Shown in pieces: positions 56,374-64,000 of a stretch of DNA of 64,000 nucleotides (position 1 is its first letter; each line of letters starts with the position of its first letter). The notes beneath the pieces are model-generated. The model was not told where the DNA came from, searched no databases, and worked only from the letters and a program-made list of their open reading frames with translations. The stretch is from Kingella denitrificans ATCC 33394 (GTDB lineage Bacteria; Pseudomonadota; Gammaproteobacteria; Burkholderiales; Neisseriaceae): positions 1,457,393-1,521,392 of the forward strand of contig NZ_GL870929.1 in the NCBI RefSeq assembly GCF_000190695.1, in the 5' to 3' direction. Made by a program: the position numbers and the translations under genes.

Positions 56374-58392
56374 ATGACCGACATGACTCTCTACCTACTC
56401 ATCGCCCTCGCCCCGCTTGCAGGCTGCCTGTTAGCAGGGCTGTTCGGCAACCAAATCGGCCGTAAAGGCGCGCACACAGCGACCATTCTCGGCGTGGGCG
56501 TTTCCGCCGTGTTGTCCGCGCAGGTGCTGTGGGGCTTCATCAACGGTACGCGCGCCAAGTTTGACGAAAACGTCTATACCTGGCTCACCATGGGCGGCAC
56601 AGACTTTTCGGTCGGCTTTTTGGTGGACAGCCTCACCGCCATGATGATGGTCGTGGTCACGTCCGTGTCGCTGATGGTGCACATCTACACCATCGGCTAC
56701 ATGAAGGACGAAGAAGTCGGCTACCAACGCTTTTTCAGCTATATCTCATTGTTTACCTTCAGCATGCTGATGCTGATTATGTCCAACAACTTCATCCAGC
56801 TCTTCTTCGGCTGGGAAGCAGTGGGTTTGGTGTCTTATCTGCTGATTGGTTTCTATTTCAAACGCGACAGCGCCATTTTTGCCAACCTGAAAGCCTTTTT
56901 GGTGAACCGCGTGGGCGACTTCGGTTTTGTGCTCGGCATCGGTTTGGTGCTGGCGTATTTCGGTGGCAGCCTGCGCTATGCGGACGTGTTTGCCTATCTG
57001 CCGAATGTGCAGAACGTATCGTTCTTGGGCACAGATTTGATTACCGTCACCTGCCTGTTGCTGTTTGTCGGTGCAATGGGTAAATCCGCGCAGTTCCCGC
57101 TGCACGTCTGGCTGCCCGATTCTATGGAAGGCCCGACCCCCATTTCCGCGCTGATTCACGCCGCAACGATGGTGACCGCCGGCCTGTTCATGGTATCGCG
57201 TATGTCGCCCATGTATGAATTGTCCACCACCGCGCTGAGCGTGATTATGGTGATTGGCGCGATTACCGCGCTGTTCATGGGCTTCCTCGGCACGATTCAA
57301 AACGACATCAAACGCGTGATTGCCTATTCCACCCTGTCGCAACTGGGTTATATGACCGTGGCCTTGGGCGTGTCCGCCTATTCGGTGGCCATGTTCCATG
57401 TGATGACGCACGCCTTCTTCAAAGCCCTTCTGTTCTTGGCCGCAGGTTCGGTCATCATCGGCATGCACCACGACCAAGACATGCGCAACATGGGCGGCCT
57501 GCGCAAATATATGCCGATTACCTGGCTCACCATGCTGATTGGCAACCTGTCGCTTATCGGCACGCCGTTTTTCTCCGGCTTCTATTCCAAAGACAGCATT
57601 ATCGAAGCCGTGAAAATGAGCCACCTGCCTGGCAGCGGCTTCGCCTATTTTGCCGTGCTCGCCAGTGTGTTCGTAACCGCGTTTTACGCCTTCCGCCAAT
57701 ACTTTATCGTGTTCCACGGCAAAGAACGCTGGCGTGAAGCCAAGCATGACCACCATGCGCACGGCCATGACGACGGCCACCACCACGGCCTCGCCCCTGA
57801 CCAAAATCCGCACGAAAGCCCGTTGGTTGTTACCCTGCCGCTGATGCTGCTGGCGATTCCGTCCGTGATTATCGGCTATCTGACCATCCAGCCCATGCTG
57901 TACGGCGACTTCTTCAAAGACGTGATTTTTGTCGATGCAGCCGCCCATCCCGTGATGCACGAGATGGCGCAGGAATTCCACGGCGCAATGGCCATGGTAA
58001 CGCACAGTATCACATCGCCCGTTTTATATTTGGCGATTGGCGGTGTGGCCGCAGCGTGGTTCCTGTATTGCGCCGCACCGCAACTGCCCGCCAAAATTCA
58101 GGCAGCCTGCAAACCGATTTACCGGCTGCTGGAAAACAAATATTACTTGGACGCGATTTACTTTGCCGTATTCGCACGCGGCGCACGGGTGCTGGGCAAC
58201 CTGTTCTGGAAAGTCGGCGACACCATGATTATCGACAACGGCATCGTGAACGGAGCCGCCCGCGCCGTCGGCAGCATCGCCGCCCAAGTACGCAAAATGC
58301 AGACCGGCTTTGTTTACACCTACGCCGCCACCATGGTCTTCGGCCTGCTGGTAATGATTGTCGCGTTTTTCTGGAATTTGTGGTTTAAATAA
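56374..58392 (+). CDS. nuoL: NADH-quinone oxidoreductase subunit L
   Basis: Largest antiporter-like proton-pumping subunit; 672 residues with the long lateral helix typical of NuoL. Marks include FFGWEAVGLVSYLLIGFYF, PLHVWLPDSMEGPTPISALIHAATMVTAG and LGYMTVALGVSAY. A His-rich loop near residues 458-468 (DHHAHGHDDGHHHG) follows the conserved YFIVFHGKERW, at the matrix side as predicted; such loops occur in some other NuoL. A cupin gene separates it from nuoM. Confidence 0.96.
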   Translation: MTDMTLYLLIALAPLAGCLLAGLFGNQIGRKGAHTATILGVGVSAVLSAQVLWGFINGTRAKFDENVYTWLTMGGTDFSVGFLVDSLTAMMMVVVTSVSLMVHIYTIGYMKDEEVGYQRFFSYISLFTFSMLMLIMSNNFIQLFFGWEAVGLVSYLLIGFYFKRDSAIFANLKAFLVNRVGDFGFVLGIGLVLAYFGGSLRYADVFAYLPNVQNVSFLGTDLITVTCLLLFVGAMGKSAQFPLHVWLPDSMEGPTPISALIHAATMVTAGLFMVSRMSPMYELSTTALSVIMVIGAITALFMGFLGTIQNDIKRVIAYSTLSQLGYMTVALGVSAYSVAMFHVMTHAFFKALLFLAAGSVIIGMHHDQDMRNMGGLRKYMPITWLTMLIGNLSLIGTPFFSGFYSKDSIIEAVKMSHLPGSGFAYFAVLASVFVTAFYAFRQYFIVFHGKERWREAKHDHHAHGHDDGHHHGLAPDQNPHESPLVVTLPLMLLAIPSVIIGYLTIQPMLYGDFFKDVIFVDAAAHPVMHEMAQEFHGAMAMVTHSITSPVLYLAIGGVAAAWFLYCAAPQLPAKIQAACKPIYRLLENKYYLDAIYFAVFARGARVLGNLFWKVGDTMIIDNGIVNGAARAVGSIAAQVRKMQTGFVYTYAATMVFGLLVMIVAFFWNLWFK

Positions 58393-58443
58393 AGTGCAGG
58401 CTGCCTGAAAACCAAAAGCAGCCTGCACCCGAAGGAACGCCTT

Positions 58444-58764
58444 ATGGCCGCCATCGACATTATCCGTTCCGCCGAATTCGCCGCCGAACGCGCATGGGGC
58501 GCACGCGATATTGCCAATATGAACGGCATCACCGTGCGCCTGCATTGGACAGACCAGCCCTACCGCTGGCACATTAACGACGGCGAAGAAGTGTTTGCCG
58601 TGATGGACGGCGAAGTGGATATGCATTACCGCGAAAACGGACGAGAACACATCGTGCGGCTGAAAAGCGGCGACATTTTCCACGCAGGCATCGGCGCGGA
58701 ACACGTTGCCCATCCCTGCGGCGAAGCACGAATTCTGGTGATTGAAAAAGAAGGCAGCGAGTAG
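58444..58764 (+). CDS. Cupin domain protein
   Basis: A 106-residue single-domain cupin: HINDGEEVFAVMDGEVDMHYREN holds the first cupin motif (with an acid where classic cupins have the metal glutamate), and DIFHAGIGAEHVAHPCGEARILVIEK the second. Metal and substrate unknown. The last of the cargo genes, between nuoL and nuoM. Confidence 0.8.
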   Translation: MAAIDIIRSAEFAAERAWGARDIANMNGITVRLHWTDQPYRWHINDGEEVFAVMDGEVDMHYRENGREHIVRLKSGDIFHAGIGAEHVAHPCGEARILVIEKEGSE

Positions 58765-58858
58765 GGCGGGCAATAAAAGCAGCCTGCACCTGCCCGCATT
58801 ACTGAAATACCCAGAAATTTAACTTTTTCCATAACTCCCCAACCAAACAGGTAACACA

Positions 58859-60358
58859 ATGTTTTTCAACCACATACTCAGCCTAACCATTTGGCTGCCG
58901 ATTCTGGCAGGCGTGCTGGTGTTGGCGACAGGCTCGGACGAGCGTGCGCCGCTGGCGCGGATACTGGCGTTTTTGGGCGCGGCGGCCAGTTTCGCCGTTA
59001 CCCTGCCGCTGTTCACGCATTTCGACCGCACCAGCGGCGGCTACCAGTTTCAGGAGCTGCATGCGTGGATTCCCGCGCTGAACCTGAACTACGCGCTGGG
59101 CGTGGACGGCATTTCCGTGCTGTTCATCATCCTGAATTCGTTCATCACGCTGATGGTGGTGCTGGCCGGCTGGCAGGTGATTCAAAAACGCGCGGCGCAG
59201 TATATGGCGGCCTTCCTCATCATGACGGGGCTGATTAACGGCGCGTTTGCGGCGCGGGACGCAATTCTGTTTTATGTGTTCTTTGAAGGCATGTTGATTC
59301 CGCTGTACCTGATTATCGGTATGTGGGGCGGGGCGCGGCGCATGTATGCCGCCATGAAGCTGTTCCTGTACACGCTGGCTGGTTCGCTGCTGATGCTGAT
59401 TGCGCTGATTTATCTGGGCGCGCAGGCCGAAAGCTTCATGATTACCGATTTGCAGAACCTGAAAAACATTCCGCTGGGCGTGCAGCAGTTGCTGTTTGTC
59501 GCCTTCTTCCTGTCGTTTGCGGTGAAAGTGCCGATGTTCCCCGTGCACACCTGGCTGCCGGACGCGCACGTTGAAGCACCGACGGGCGGTTCTATGGTGT
59601 TGGCGGCGATTACGTTGAAAGTGGGCGCATACGGCTTTCTGCGTTTTGCGCTGCCGATTCTGCCCGACGCTTCGCGCTATTTCGCGCCTGCGATTATCGT
59701 GTTGAGCCTGATTGCGGTGGTGTATATCGGTTTGGTTGCACTGGTGCAGACCGACATGAAAAAACTGGTGGCGTATTCGTCCATCAGCCACATGGGTTTT
59801 GTCACGCTGGGCTTCTTCATGTTTATGGCAAACGGCCAGCCTGAAGCTTGGGGCTTCAAAGGTGCGATTATGCAGATGATTTCGCACGGCTTCGTGTCTG
59901 CCGCCATGTTCTTCTGTATCGGCGTGATGTATGACCGGCTGCACACACGCAATATCGCCGATTACGGCGGCGTGGTGAACGTGATGCCGAAATTTGCCGC
60001 GTTCATGATGCTGTTCGGCATGGCGAACGCCGGTTTGCCGGCCACTTCGGGTTTTGTGGGCGAGTTTATGGTGATTATGGGCGCAACGCATTACCATTTG
60101 GGTGTGGGCGCGCTGGCGGCGGTAACGCTGATTTTGGGCGCGAGCTACACGCTGTGGATGTACAAACGCACGATTTTCGGTGACATCACCAATCCGCACG
60201 TGGCCGAAATGAAAGACATCAACTGCCGCGAATTTGCGGTGCTGACGATTTTGGCAGTGGCCGTGTTGGGCATGGGCCTGTATCCCGAGCCGTTTATCGC
60301 GGTGGTACATCAGGCGGCCAACGATTTAATGGCGCAAATCGCGCAAAGTAAGATTTGA
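58859..60358 (+). CDS. nuoM: NADH-quinone oxidoreductase subunit M
   Basis: Antiporter-like membrane subunit; 499 residues. Diagnostic stretches are FFEGMLIPLYLIIGMWGG, FPVHTWLPDAHVEAPTGGSM and AYSSISHMGFVTLG. It ends four bases short of overlapping the nuoN upstream region; nuoN starts just after it. Confidence 0.97.
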   Translation: MFFNHILSLTIWLPILAGVLVLATGSDERAPLARILAFLGAAASFAVTLPLFTHFDRTSGGYQFQELHAWIPALNLNYALGVDGISVLFIILNSFITLMVVLAGWQVIQKRAAQYMAAFLIMTGLINGAFAARDAILFYVFFEGMLIPLYLIIGMWGGARRMYAAMKLFLYTLAGSLLMLIALIYLGAQAESFMITDLQNLKNIPLGVQQLLFVAFFLSFAVKVPMFPVHTWLPDAHVEAPTGGSMVLAAITLKVGAYGFLRFALPILPDASRYFAPAIIVLSLIAVVYIGLVALVQTDMKKLVAYSSISHMGFVTLGFFMFMANGQPEAWGFKGAIMQMISHGFVSAAMFFCIGVMYDRLHTRNIADYGGVVNVMPKFAAFMMLFGMANAGLPATSGFVGEFMVIMGATHYHLGVGALAAVTLILGASYTLWMYKRTIFGDITNPHVAEMKDINCREFAVLTILAVAVLGMGLYPEPFIAVVHQAANDLMAQIAQSKI

Positions 60359-60366
60359 GGTGCAAC

Positions 60367-61815
60367 GTGGAAATGAATTTGAATTTAAGTGCTGCCGCAC
60401 CTGAAATTGTGTTGTTGTGTGCGTTGTTCGGCGTGCTGCTGGCGGATTTGTGGACCAGCGACGAAAACCGCTATATCACGCATTATTTGAGCATCGGTTC
60501 CATGTTGGCGGCGGCGTTTACGCAGATAGCCGTGTGGACAGGGCAGCCTGCACAGGCGTTCAACGGCTTTTATCTGGTGGACGGCGTGTCACAGTTGGCC
60601 AAATTGACCGTGTATTTGGGTACGGCCGCGTTGTTTGTGTATGCCAAGCCGTATAACAAAGCGCAAAAAATGTTCAAAGGCGAATACTATACTTTGGCGA
60701 TGTTTGCGGCGACGGGCATGAGCGTGATGATTAGCAGCGCGCATTTCCTGACGGCGTATATCGGCTTGGAGCTGCTGTCGCTTTCGCTGTACGCCATGAT
60801 TGCGCTGCGCCGCGACAGCGTGCAGGCATCTGAAGCCGCGCTGAAATATTTTGTTTTGGGCGCATTGGCATCGGGCATTTTGCTGTACGGTATTTCCATG
60901 GTTTACGGCGCGTCAGGCAGCCTGCACTTTGCCGCCGTTGCCCAAGCTGCGGCGGACGGCCATGTGAACGGCTGGCTGCTGAAATTGGGCGTGCTGTTTA
61001 TTGTGGCGGCGATTGCGTTTAAATTCGGCGCGGTGCCGTTCCACATGTGGGTGCCCGACGTGTATCAAGGTGCGCCGACTTCGGTGGCCGCGTTCATCGG
61101 CTCCATGCCCAAAATTGCGGCAACCGTGTTCACGTTCCGCATTCTGGTGGAAGGTTTTGCGTTGCAAAAAGGCGACTGGCAGCTGGTGTTTGCCGCGCTT
61201 GGCGCATTGTCGCTGCTGGTGGGTAACCTGGCCGCCATCATGCAGACCAATATTAAACGGATGTTCGCGTTTTCCACCGTGTCGCACATGGGCTTTATCC
61301 TGCTGGCGTTCTTGGGCAGCGTGATTGGTTTGCAGGCTGCTATTTATTACGCAGTGGCATATATCCTGATGAGCTTGGCAGGCTTCGGCGTGCTGATGGT
61401 GGTGAGCCGTGAAGGCAAAGAATGCGAGAACATTGCCGATTTGGCTGGTTTGAACCAGCGCAATGCTTGGTATGCCTTTGTGATGCTGCTGGTGCTGTTC
61501 AGCATGGCCGGCATTCCGCCGTTGATGGGTTTTTATGCGAAATTCGCCGTGCTCAAAGCCCTGGTGGCGGCGCAATACGGTTGGGCGCTCTGGCTGGCGG
61601 TGTTTGCCGTGGTGATGTCGCTCATCGGCGCGTTCTACTATCTGCGCGTGGTGCGGACGATGTATTTCGACGAAAAAACCGACGATGCGCCTTTGAGCGA
61701 CAGCGTTCTGCTGAAATGTGTGCTGTCCGTCAATGCGTTGCTGCTGCTGGTGTGGGGCATCCTGCCCGACTCGCTGACCGAGTGGATTCGCATTGCGTTG
61801 GAGCATTCGTTCTGA
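60367..61815 (+). CDS. nuoN: NADH-quinone oxidoreductase subunit N
   Basis: Third antiporter-like proton-pumping subunit; about 482 residues. VPFHMWVPDVYQGAPTSVAAF and AFSTVSHMGFILLAFLG identify it. The GTG at 60367 lies 6 bases after GAGG and is my choice; the ATG two codons on (60373) is an alternative. Last gene of the operon, ended by a hairpin at 61835-61877. Confidence 0.94.
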   Translation: MEMNLNLSAAAPEIVLLCALFGVLLADLWTSDENRYITHYLSIGSMLAAAFTQIAVWTGQPAQAFNGFYLVDGVSQLAKLTVYLGTAALFVYAKPYNKAQKMFKGEYYTLAMFAATGMSVMISSAHFLTAYIGLELLSLSLYAMIALRRDSVQASEAALKYFVLGALASGILLYGISMVYGASGSLHFAAVAQAAADGHVNGWLLKLGVLFIVAAIAFKFGAVPFHMWVPDVYQGAPTSVAAFIGSMPKIAATVFTFRILVEGFALQKGDWQLVFAALGALSLLVGNLAAIMQTNIKRMFAFSTVSHMGFILLAFLGSVIGLQAAIYYAVAYILMSLAGFGVLMVVSREGKECENIADLAGLNQRNAWYAFVMLLVLFSMAGIPPLMGFYAKFAVLKALVAAQYGWALWLAVFAVVMSLIGAFYYLRVVRTMYFDEKTDDAPLSDSVLLKCVLSVNALLLLVWGILPDSLTEWIRIALEHSF

Positions 61816-61834
61816 GTGGGATGAATGAAGAAGA

Positions 61835-61877
61835 AAAAGCAGTCTGCACCCCGATTGGGAAGTGCAGGCTGCTTTTT
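61835..61877. terminator. Uptake-sequence inverted pair, one arm variant
   Basis: AAAAAGCAGTCTGCAC and GTGCAGGCTGCTTTTTATC between nuoN and the convergent hypothetical gene; probable end of the nuo operon. Confidence 0.85.
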
Positions 61878-61881
61878 ATCA

Positions 61882-62634
61882 TTAGGAATAATCAAAAGTA
61901 AACAGCACGATACGGCTGACAGGTTCATACATCAGCAGAATCATATCTGCACCCGAACTGCAATAATTGTAGCCCGCCACGCTGGCGATATAGTGGAACG
62001 GATTGCCGTTATAGGCGATTTCAATGCCGTCGTCGGGCAGTTCGTCCAAATCGGCCAGCTTCATGCTGGCAGGCGGCAGAGTTAATGTGAAGGCTTTCGG
62101 TATTTCCGCGGTTCCCGGCCAGTTGCCGTACCAAAAACCGCCGCCCAGTTCGTCCAAGAAGTTCTGACGGTTCGGCCCCTCGTCATCTTTCAACCAACGG
62201 GAATTCACCAAAATGCCGTGTTTTTCAAAATATTCACGGTTTTTTTGGTGGTAATCGCGTATTTCTTCCACATATTCTTCCATTTCCCCACCGTAATCAT
62301 TGACGGGGCTGCGCATAAAAAAGCCCTCGTTGCCCAGAAATTCGTAGCGGTTGTCTTCGTGCAGGCGGAAGGCCAGCCAGTTGGGCGCGGTAAATTCGTT
62401 GTGGTGCTCCTCCGTTTCATCGCCGATTAAGCCTTCATACGGCTCGAACGGGGTAATCATATGCACTGTCTGCCCTTGCCATTCGGAGTTCAGCACCGAT
62501 AAATCAATGGAAATCAGTGGCAGGAAGTGTGCTTCCAGCCACGGTTGTTCCGGCACGAAAATGTCTTCCATGCGCGGGAAGGGGTGCAGGTATTCTTCCA
62601 AAGTTTGAATGTCTTCTTGATGAAATGCGAACAT
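61882..62634 (-). CDS. Hypothetical protein, unknown function
   Basis: A 250-residue acidic cytoplasmic protein beginning MFAFHQEDIQTLEEYLHPF. It contains LPLISIDLSVLNSEWQGQT, FTAPNWLAFRLHEDNRYEFL, GPNRQNFLDELGGGFWYGN and a C-terminal DMILLMYEPVSRIVLFTFDYS. The beta-rich ending and GG-aromatic turn recall DUF1963/YwqG proteins faintly, not enough to assign. Convergent with nuoN. Function cannot be stated. Confidence 0.65.
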   Translation of the reverse strand: MFAFHQEDIQTLEEYLHPFPRMEDIFVPEQPWLEAHFLPLISIDLSVLNSEWQGQTVHMITPFEPYEGLIGDETEEHHNEFTAPNWLAFRLHEDNRYEFLGNEGFFMRSPVNDYGGEMEEYVEEIRDYHQKNREYFEKHGILVNSRWLKDDEGPNRQNFLDELGGGFWYGNWPGTAEIPKAFTLTLPPASMKLADLDELPDDGIEIAYNGNPFHYIASVAGYNYCSSGADMILLMYEPVSRIVLFTFDYS

Positions 62635-62701
62635 GGGTTTTCTCCGCTATTGGGCTTCTGCGGATGCAGACTGCTTTTTTCTCTTTATATTCAATGCGGC
62701 G

Positions 62702-63001
62702 CTATTCCTTATTGCGCGAATGCCAAAAATAACGCCACACAAATGCCGGGAAGGCAAATACCAGATACAGGCACACCGCCACCACATAAAACGCCCAGCC
62801 CTGTTCGTGTACCGAGCCGCTGCGGCTTTCCAAAATATAGGCAAAAACCGCCGTCAGTGCAAAACCGATGGCCAATTCAATCAGATGGTAGCCGAAATGT
62901 TTGCGCGCCACGGGCAGGAAGCCCAAAACGCGCTGCGTCAGAAACGGCAGGTTGGCAAACAGCAGCGTGAGTGCCAGCAGGATATACATGGAAGCGGTCA
63001 T
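62702..63001 (-). CDS. DUF2818 family membrane protein
   Basis: A 99-residue membrane protein: MTASMYILLALTLLFANLPF, QRVLGFLPVARKHFGYHLIELAIGF and YVVAVCLYLVFAFPAFVWRYF give three to four helices. The pattern fits DUF2818, a family whose gene in many betaproteobacteria follows nuoN on the same strand. Here it lies on the opposite strand, separated by a hypothetical gene, suggesting local rearrangement. Start preferred at the ATG at 63001. Confidence 0.75.
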   Translation of the reverse strand: MTASMYILLALTLLFANLPFLTQRVLGFLPVARKHFGYHLIELAIGFALTAVFAYILESRSGSVHEQGWAFYVVAVCLYLVFAFPAFVWRYFWHSRNKE

Positions 63002-63023
63002 GATGTGGTGTCCGTGTGAATGC

Positions 63024-63077
63024 AAAAGCAGCCTGCACTTGGCGGTAAAGGTCGTGTACGAAGTGCAGGCTGCTTTT
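63024..63077. terminator. Uptake-sequence inverted pair
   Basis: AAAAGCAGCCTGCAC and GTGCAGGCTGCTTTT around a loop of about 24 bases, just beyond the stop of the GNAT fusion gene on the minus strand. Confidence 0.7.
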
Positions 63078-63088
63078 AAGCGTGGAAA

Positions 63089-63928
63089 TTATGGGTTGCA
63101 GAGTGTGCAGATGAAATGGTAGGCACTGATTTCAAAGCCGTTTTGGAAATACACGCGGTGCGCCGCCGTGCGCTCGCTGCTGACATTGCTGTCCACATGC
63201 AGTTGCGCGATGCCGTTTTCCTGCGCGATACGGTGCACTTCCTGCAACAAGCGTTGCGCATAACCGCGCCGGCGCGATTGCGGCACGGTAACGAAATCGT
63301 CGATATGGATATGCCGCCCGCTGGCCAGATTGGTTTCTTCGCGGAAACCGCATACCGCCACCGCATTGGCCTTGCCTTCTTCAAAAATCCCCAGCAGGCG
63401 GTAGCCCTGCGCGCGCTGCACTTTGTTCACCTGTTCCACAAAGCGGTTGATGTCGGTCAGCGTGGGGCGTAGCACGCTCAATGCGGCAAATGCGGATGCG
63501 GTTTCGCCGGGCGGGATTTCGCGCAACACGCTGCCGGCAAGATGTTCGTCTTCTGCAGCGGCTTCGGTGCAGGCTGCATCGGGCACTGCCGGTTGCGGCA
63601 CATCAGTCGTGGTTTCGGCCACGGGTGCAGGCTGCTGTTCGCCCATAAAATCCTGCCCGTGCATCATGCGCAAATCATTGTCGGCGGCAAAATCCATCAA
63701 AAAGCGGAACATGCCCGGGTCGATGGTTTCCAGTTGCGCCGAAATGGCAACGCAGCGCACTTTGTCAATCAAAACAGGGTGTACCCATTCGTGATAAGAC
63801 AGGCGGTGGTCTTTATTGAACGAAGATAAAATGCCGCACAGCCGTTCCGCCCAATCGCTGGGACGGAACACTTTGCCGTTGCTGGTGGTGCCGTGGATGA
63901 TGATATCGTCTGCTTGGATAAAAGACAT
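63089..63928 (-). CDS. DUF3579-GNAT fusion acetyltransferase
   Basis: A 279-residue two-domain protein. Residues 1-92 match DUF3579 (FRPSDWAERLCGILSSFNKD, PGMFRFLMDFAADNDLRM). A low-complexity linker (about 93-130, EQQPAPVAETTTDVPQPA then DAACTEAAAEDEH) contains two uptake cores (63567 and 63626). The C-terminal GNAT domain has DDFVTVPQSRRRGYAQRLLQ with the acetyl-CoA loop SRRRGYA. Substrate unknown. A stand-alone DUF3579 is the usual form, so the fusion may tie an unknown sensor to acetylation. Confidence 0.82.
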   Translation of the reverse strand: MSFIQADDIIIHGTTSNGKVFRPSDWAERLCGILSSFNKDHRLSYHEWVHPVLIDKVRCVAISAQLETIDPGMFRFLMDFAADNDLRMMHGQDFMGEQQPAPVAETTTDVPQPAVPDAACTEAAAEDEHLAGSVLREIPPGETASAFAALSVLRPTLTDINRFVEQVNKVQRAQGYRLLGIFEEGKANAVAVCGFREETNLASGRHIHIDDFVTVPQSRRRGYAQRLLQEVHRIAQENGIAQLHVDSNVSSERTAAHRVYFQNGFEISAYHFICTLCNP

Positions 63929-64000
63929 GATACGCTGCCATCGAGTTGTCGGATAAAATTGGCGAGATTATACCCGATGTGCCGTGCAGGCGGTAAGGGT

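Noticed and set aside
56746..60310. Long antisense frames opposite nuoL and nuoM (419 and 475 codons)
   Set aside because: His/Gln/Arg-rich translations mirror hydrophobic codons of the membrane subunits; shadows.

Overview
The window is a core-genome segment of a Neisseriaceae bacterium, most likely Kingella or a close relative. The main clue is a 12-mer, AAGCAGCCTGCA, present on both strands roughly a hundred times, singly or as inverted pairs at gene ends. It matches the AA-king3 dialect of the Neisseriaceae DNA uptake sequence (DUS) as I recall it from published dialect work. Correia-like ~106-bp elements with TATAGTGGATTA ends, and homologues of typical neisserial genes (UbiM, DUF442 phosphatase-like protein, DUF3579, full nuo operon), agree with this. 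No plasmid, prophage, CRISPR array, insertion sequence with transposase, rRNA or tRNA was seen.

Layout. 0-9.98 kb, mostly minus strand: ileS, (plus-strand MliC-like lipoprotein), L-lactate dehydrogenase, a small membrane protein, purD, an ABC exporter and ftsY. 10-17.5 kb: an orphan ABC ATPase, a carboxyl-methyltransferase-like gene, a small DMT-type membrane protein, argG, an M16 peptidase, ychJ-like, a lone PAS domain and a DUF442 protein. 17.5-25 kb: thrC, a lipoprotein, rarA, ftsEX, a secreted coiled-coil protein and a DUF2130 protein. 25-29.8 kb, minus strand: two tandem secreted paralogues, then fusA-rpsG-rpsL (str operon, no tuf next to it). 29.9-41.4 kb: mutS, a lipoprotein, gyrA, a DUF4878-like lipoprotein, a YiiX-like cysteine hydrolase, a small membrane protein, gpmA, ruvC, a tiny lipoprotein and ubiM. 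41.76-42.11 kb: RNase P RNA (rnpB). 42.37-61.8 kb: a complete NADH dehydrogenase I operon, nuoABCDEFGHIJKLMN, all on the plus strand, with nine small non-nuo genes lodged between its cistrons. 61.9-63.9 kb, minus strand: a hypothetical protein, a DUF2818 protein and a DUF3579-GNAT fusion.

How it works together. The genes serve translation (ileS, str operon, rnpB), replication, repair and recombination (gyrA, mutS, ruvC, rarA), division and protein targeting (ftsEX, ftsY), amino acid and purine synthesis (argG, thrC, purD), and respiration (nuo, ubiM, ldh). The less ordinary biology is in the DNA itself: DUS pairs end most genes and occur in two opposite orientations; DUS copies inside genes encode repeated peptides (notably a DUS-seeded tandem repeat in FtsY); Correia-like elements and a second, unnamed short palindromic repeat are scattered between genes; and the nuo operon carries interspersed cargo that includes an A+T-rich EVE/PUA-like gene.
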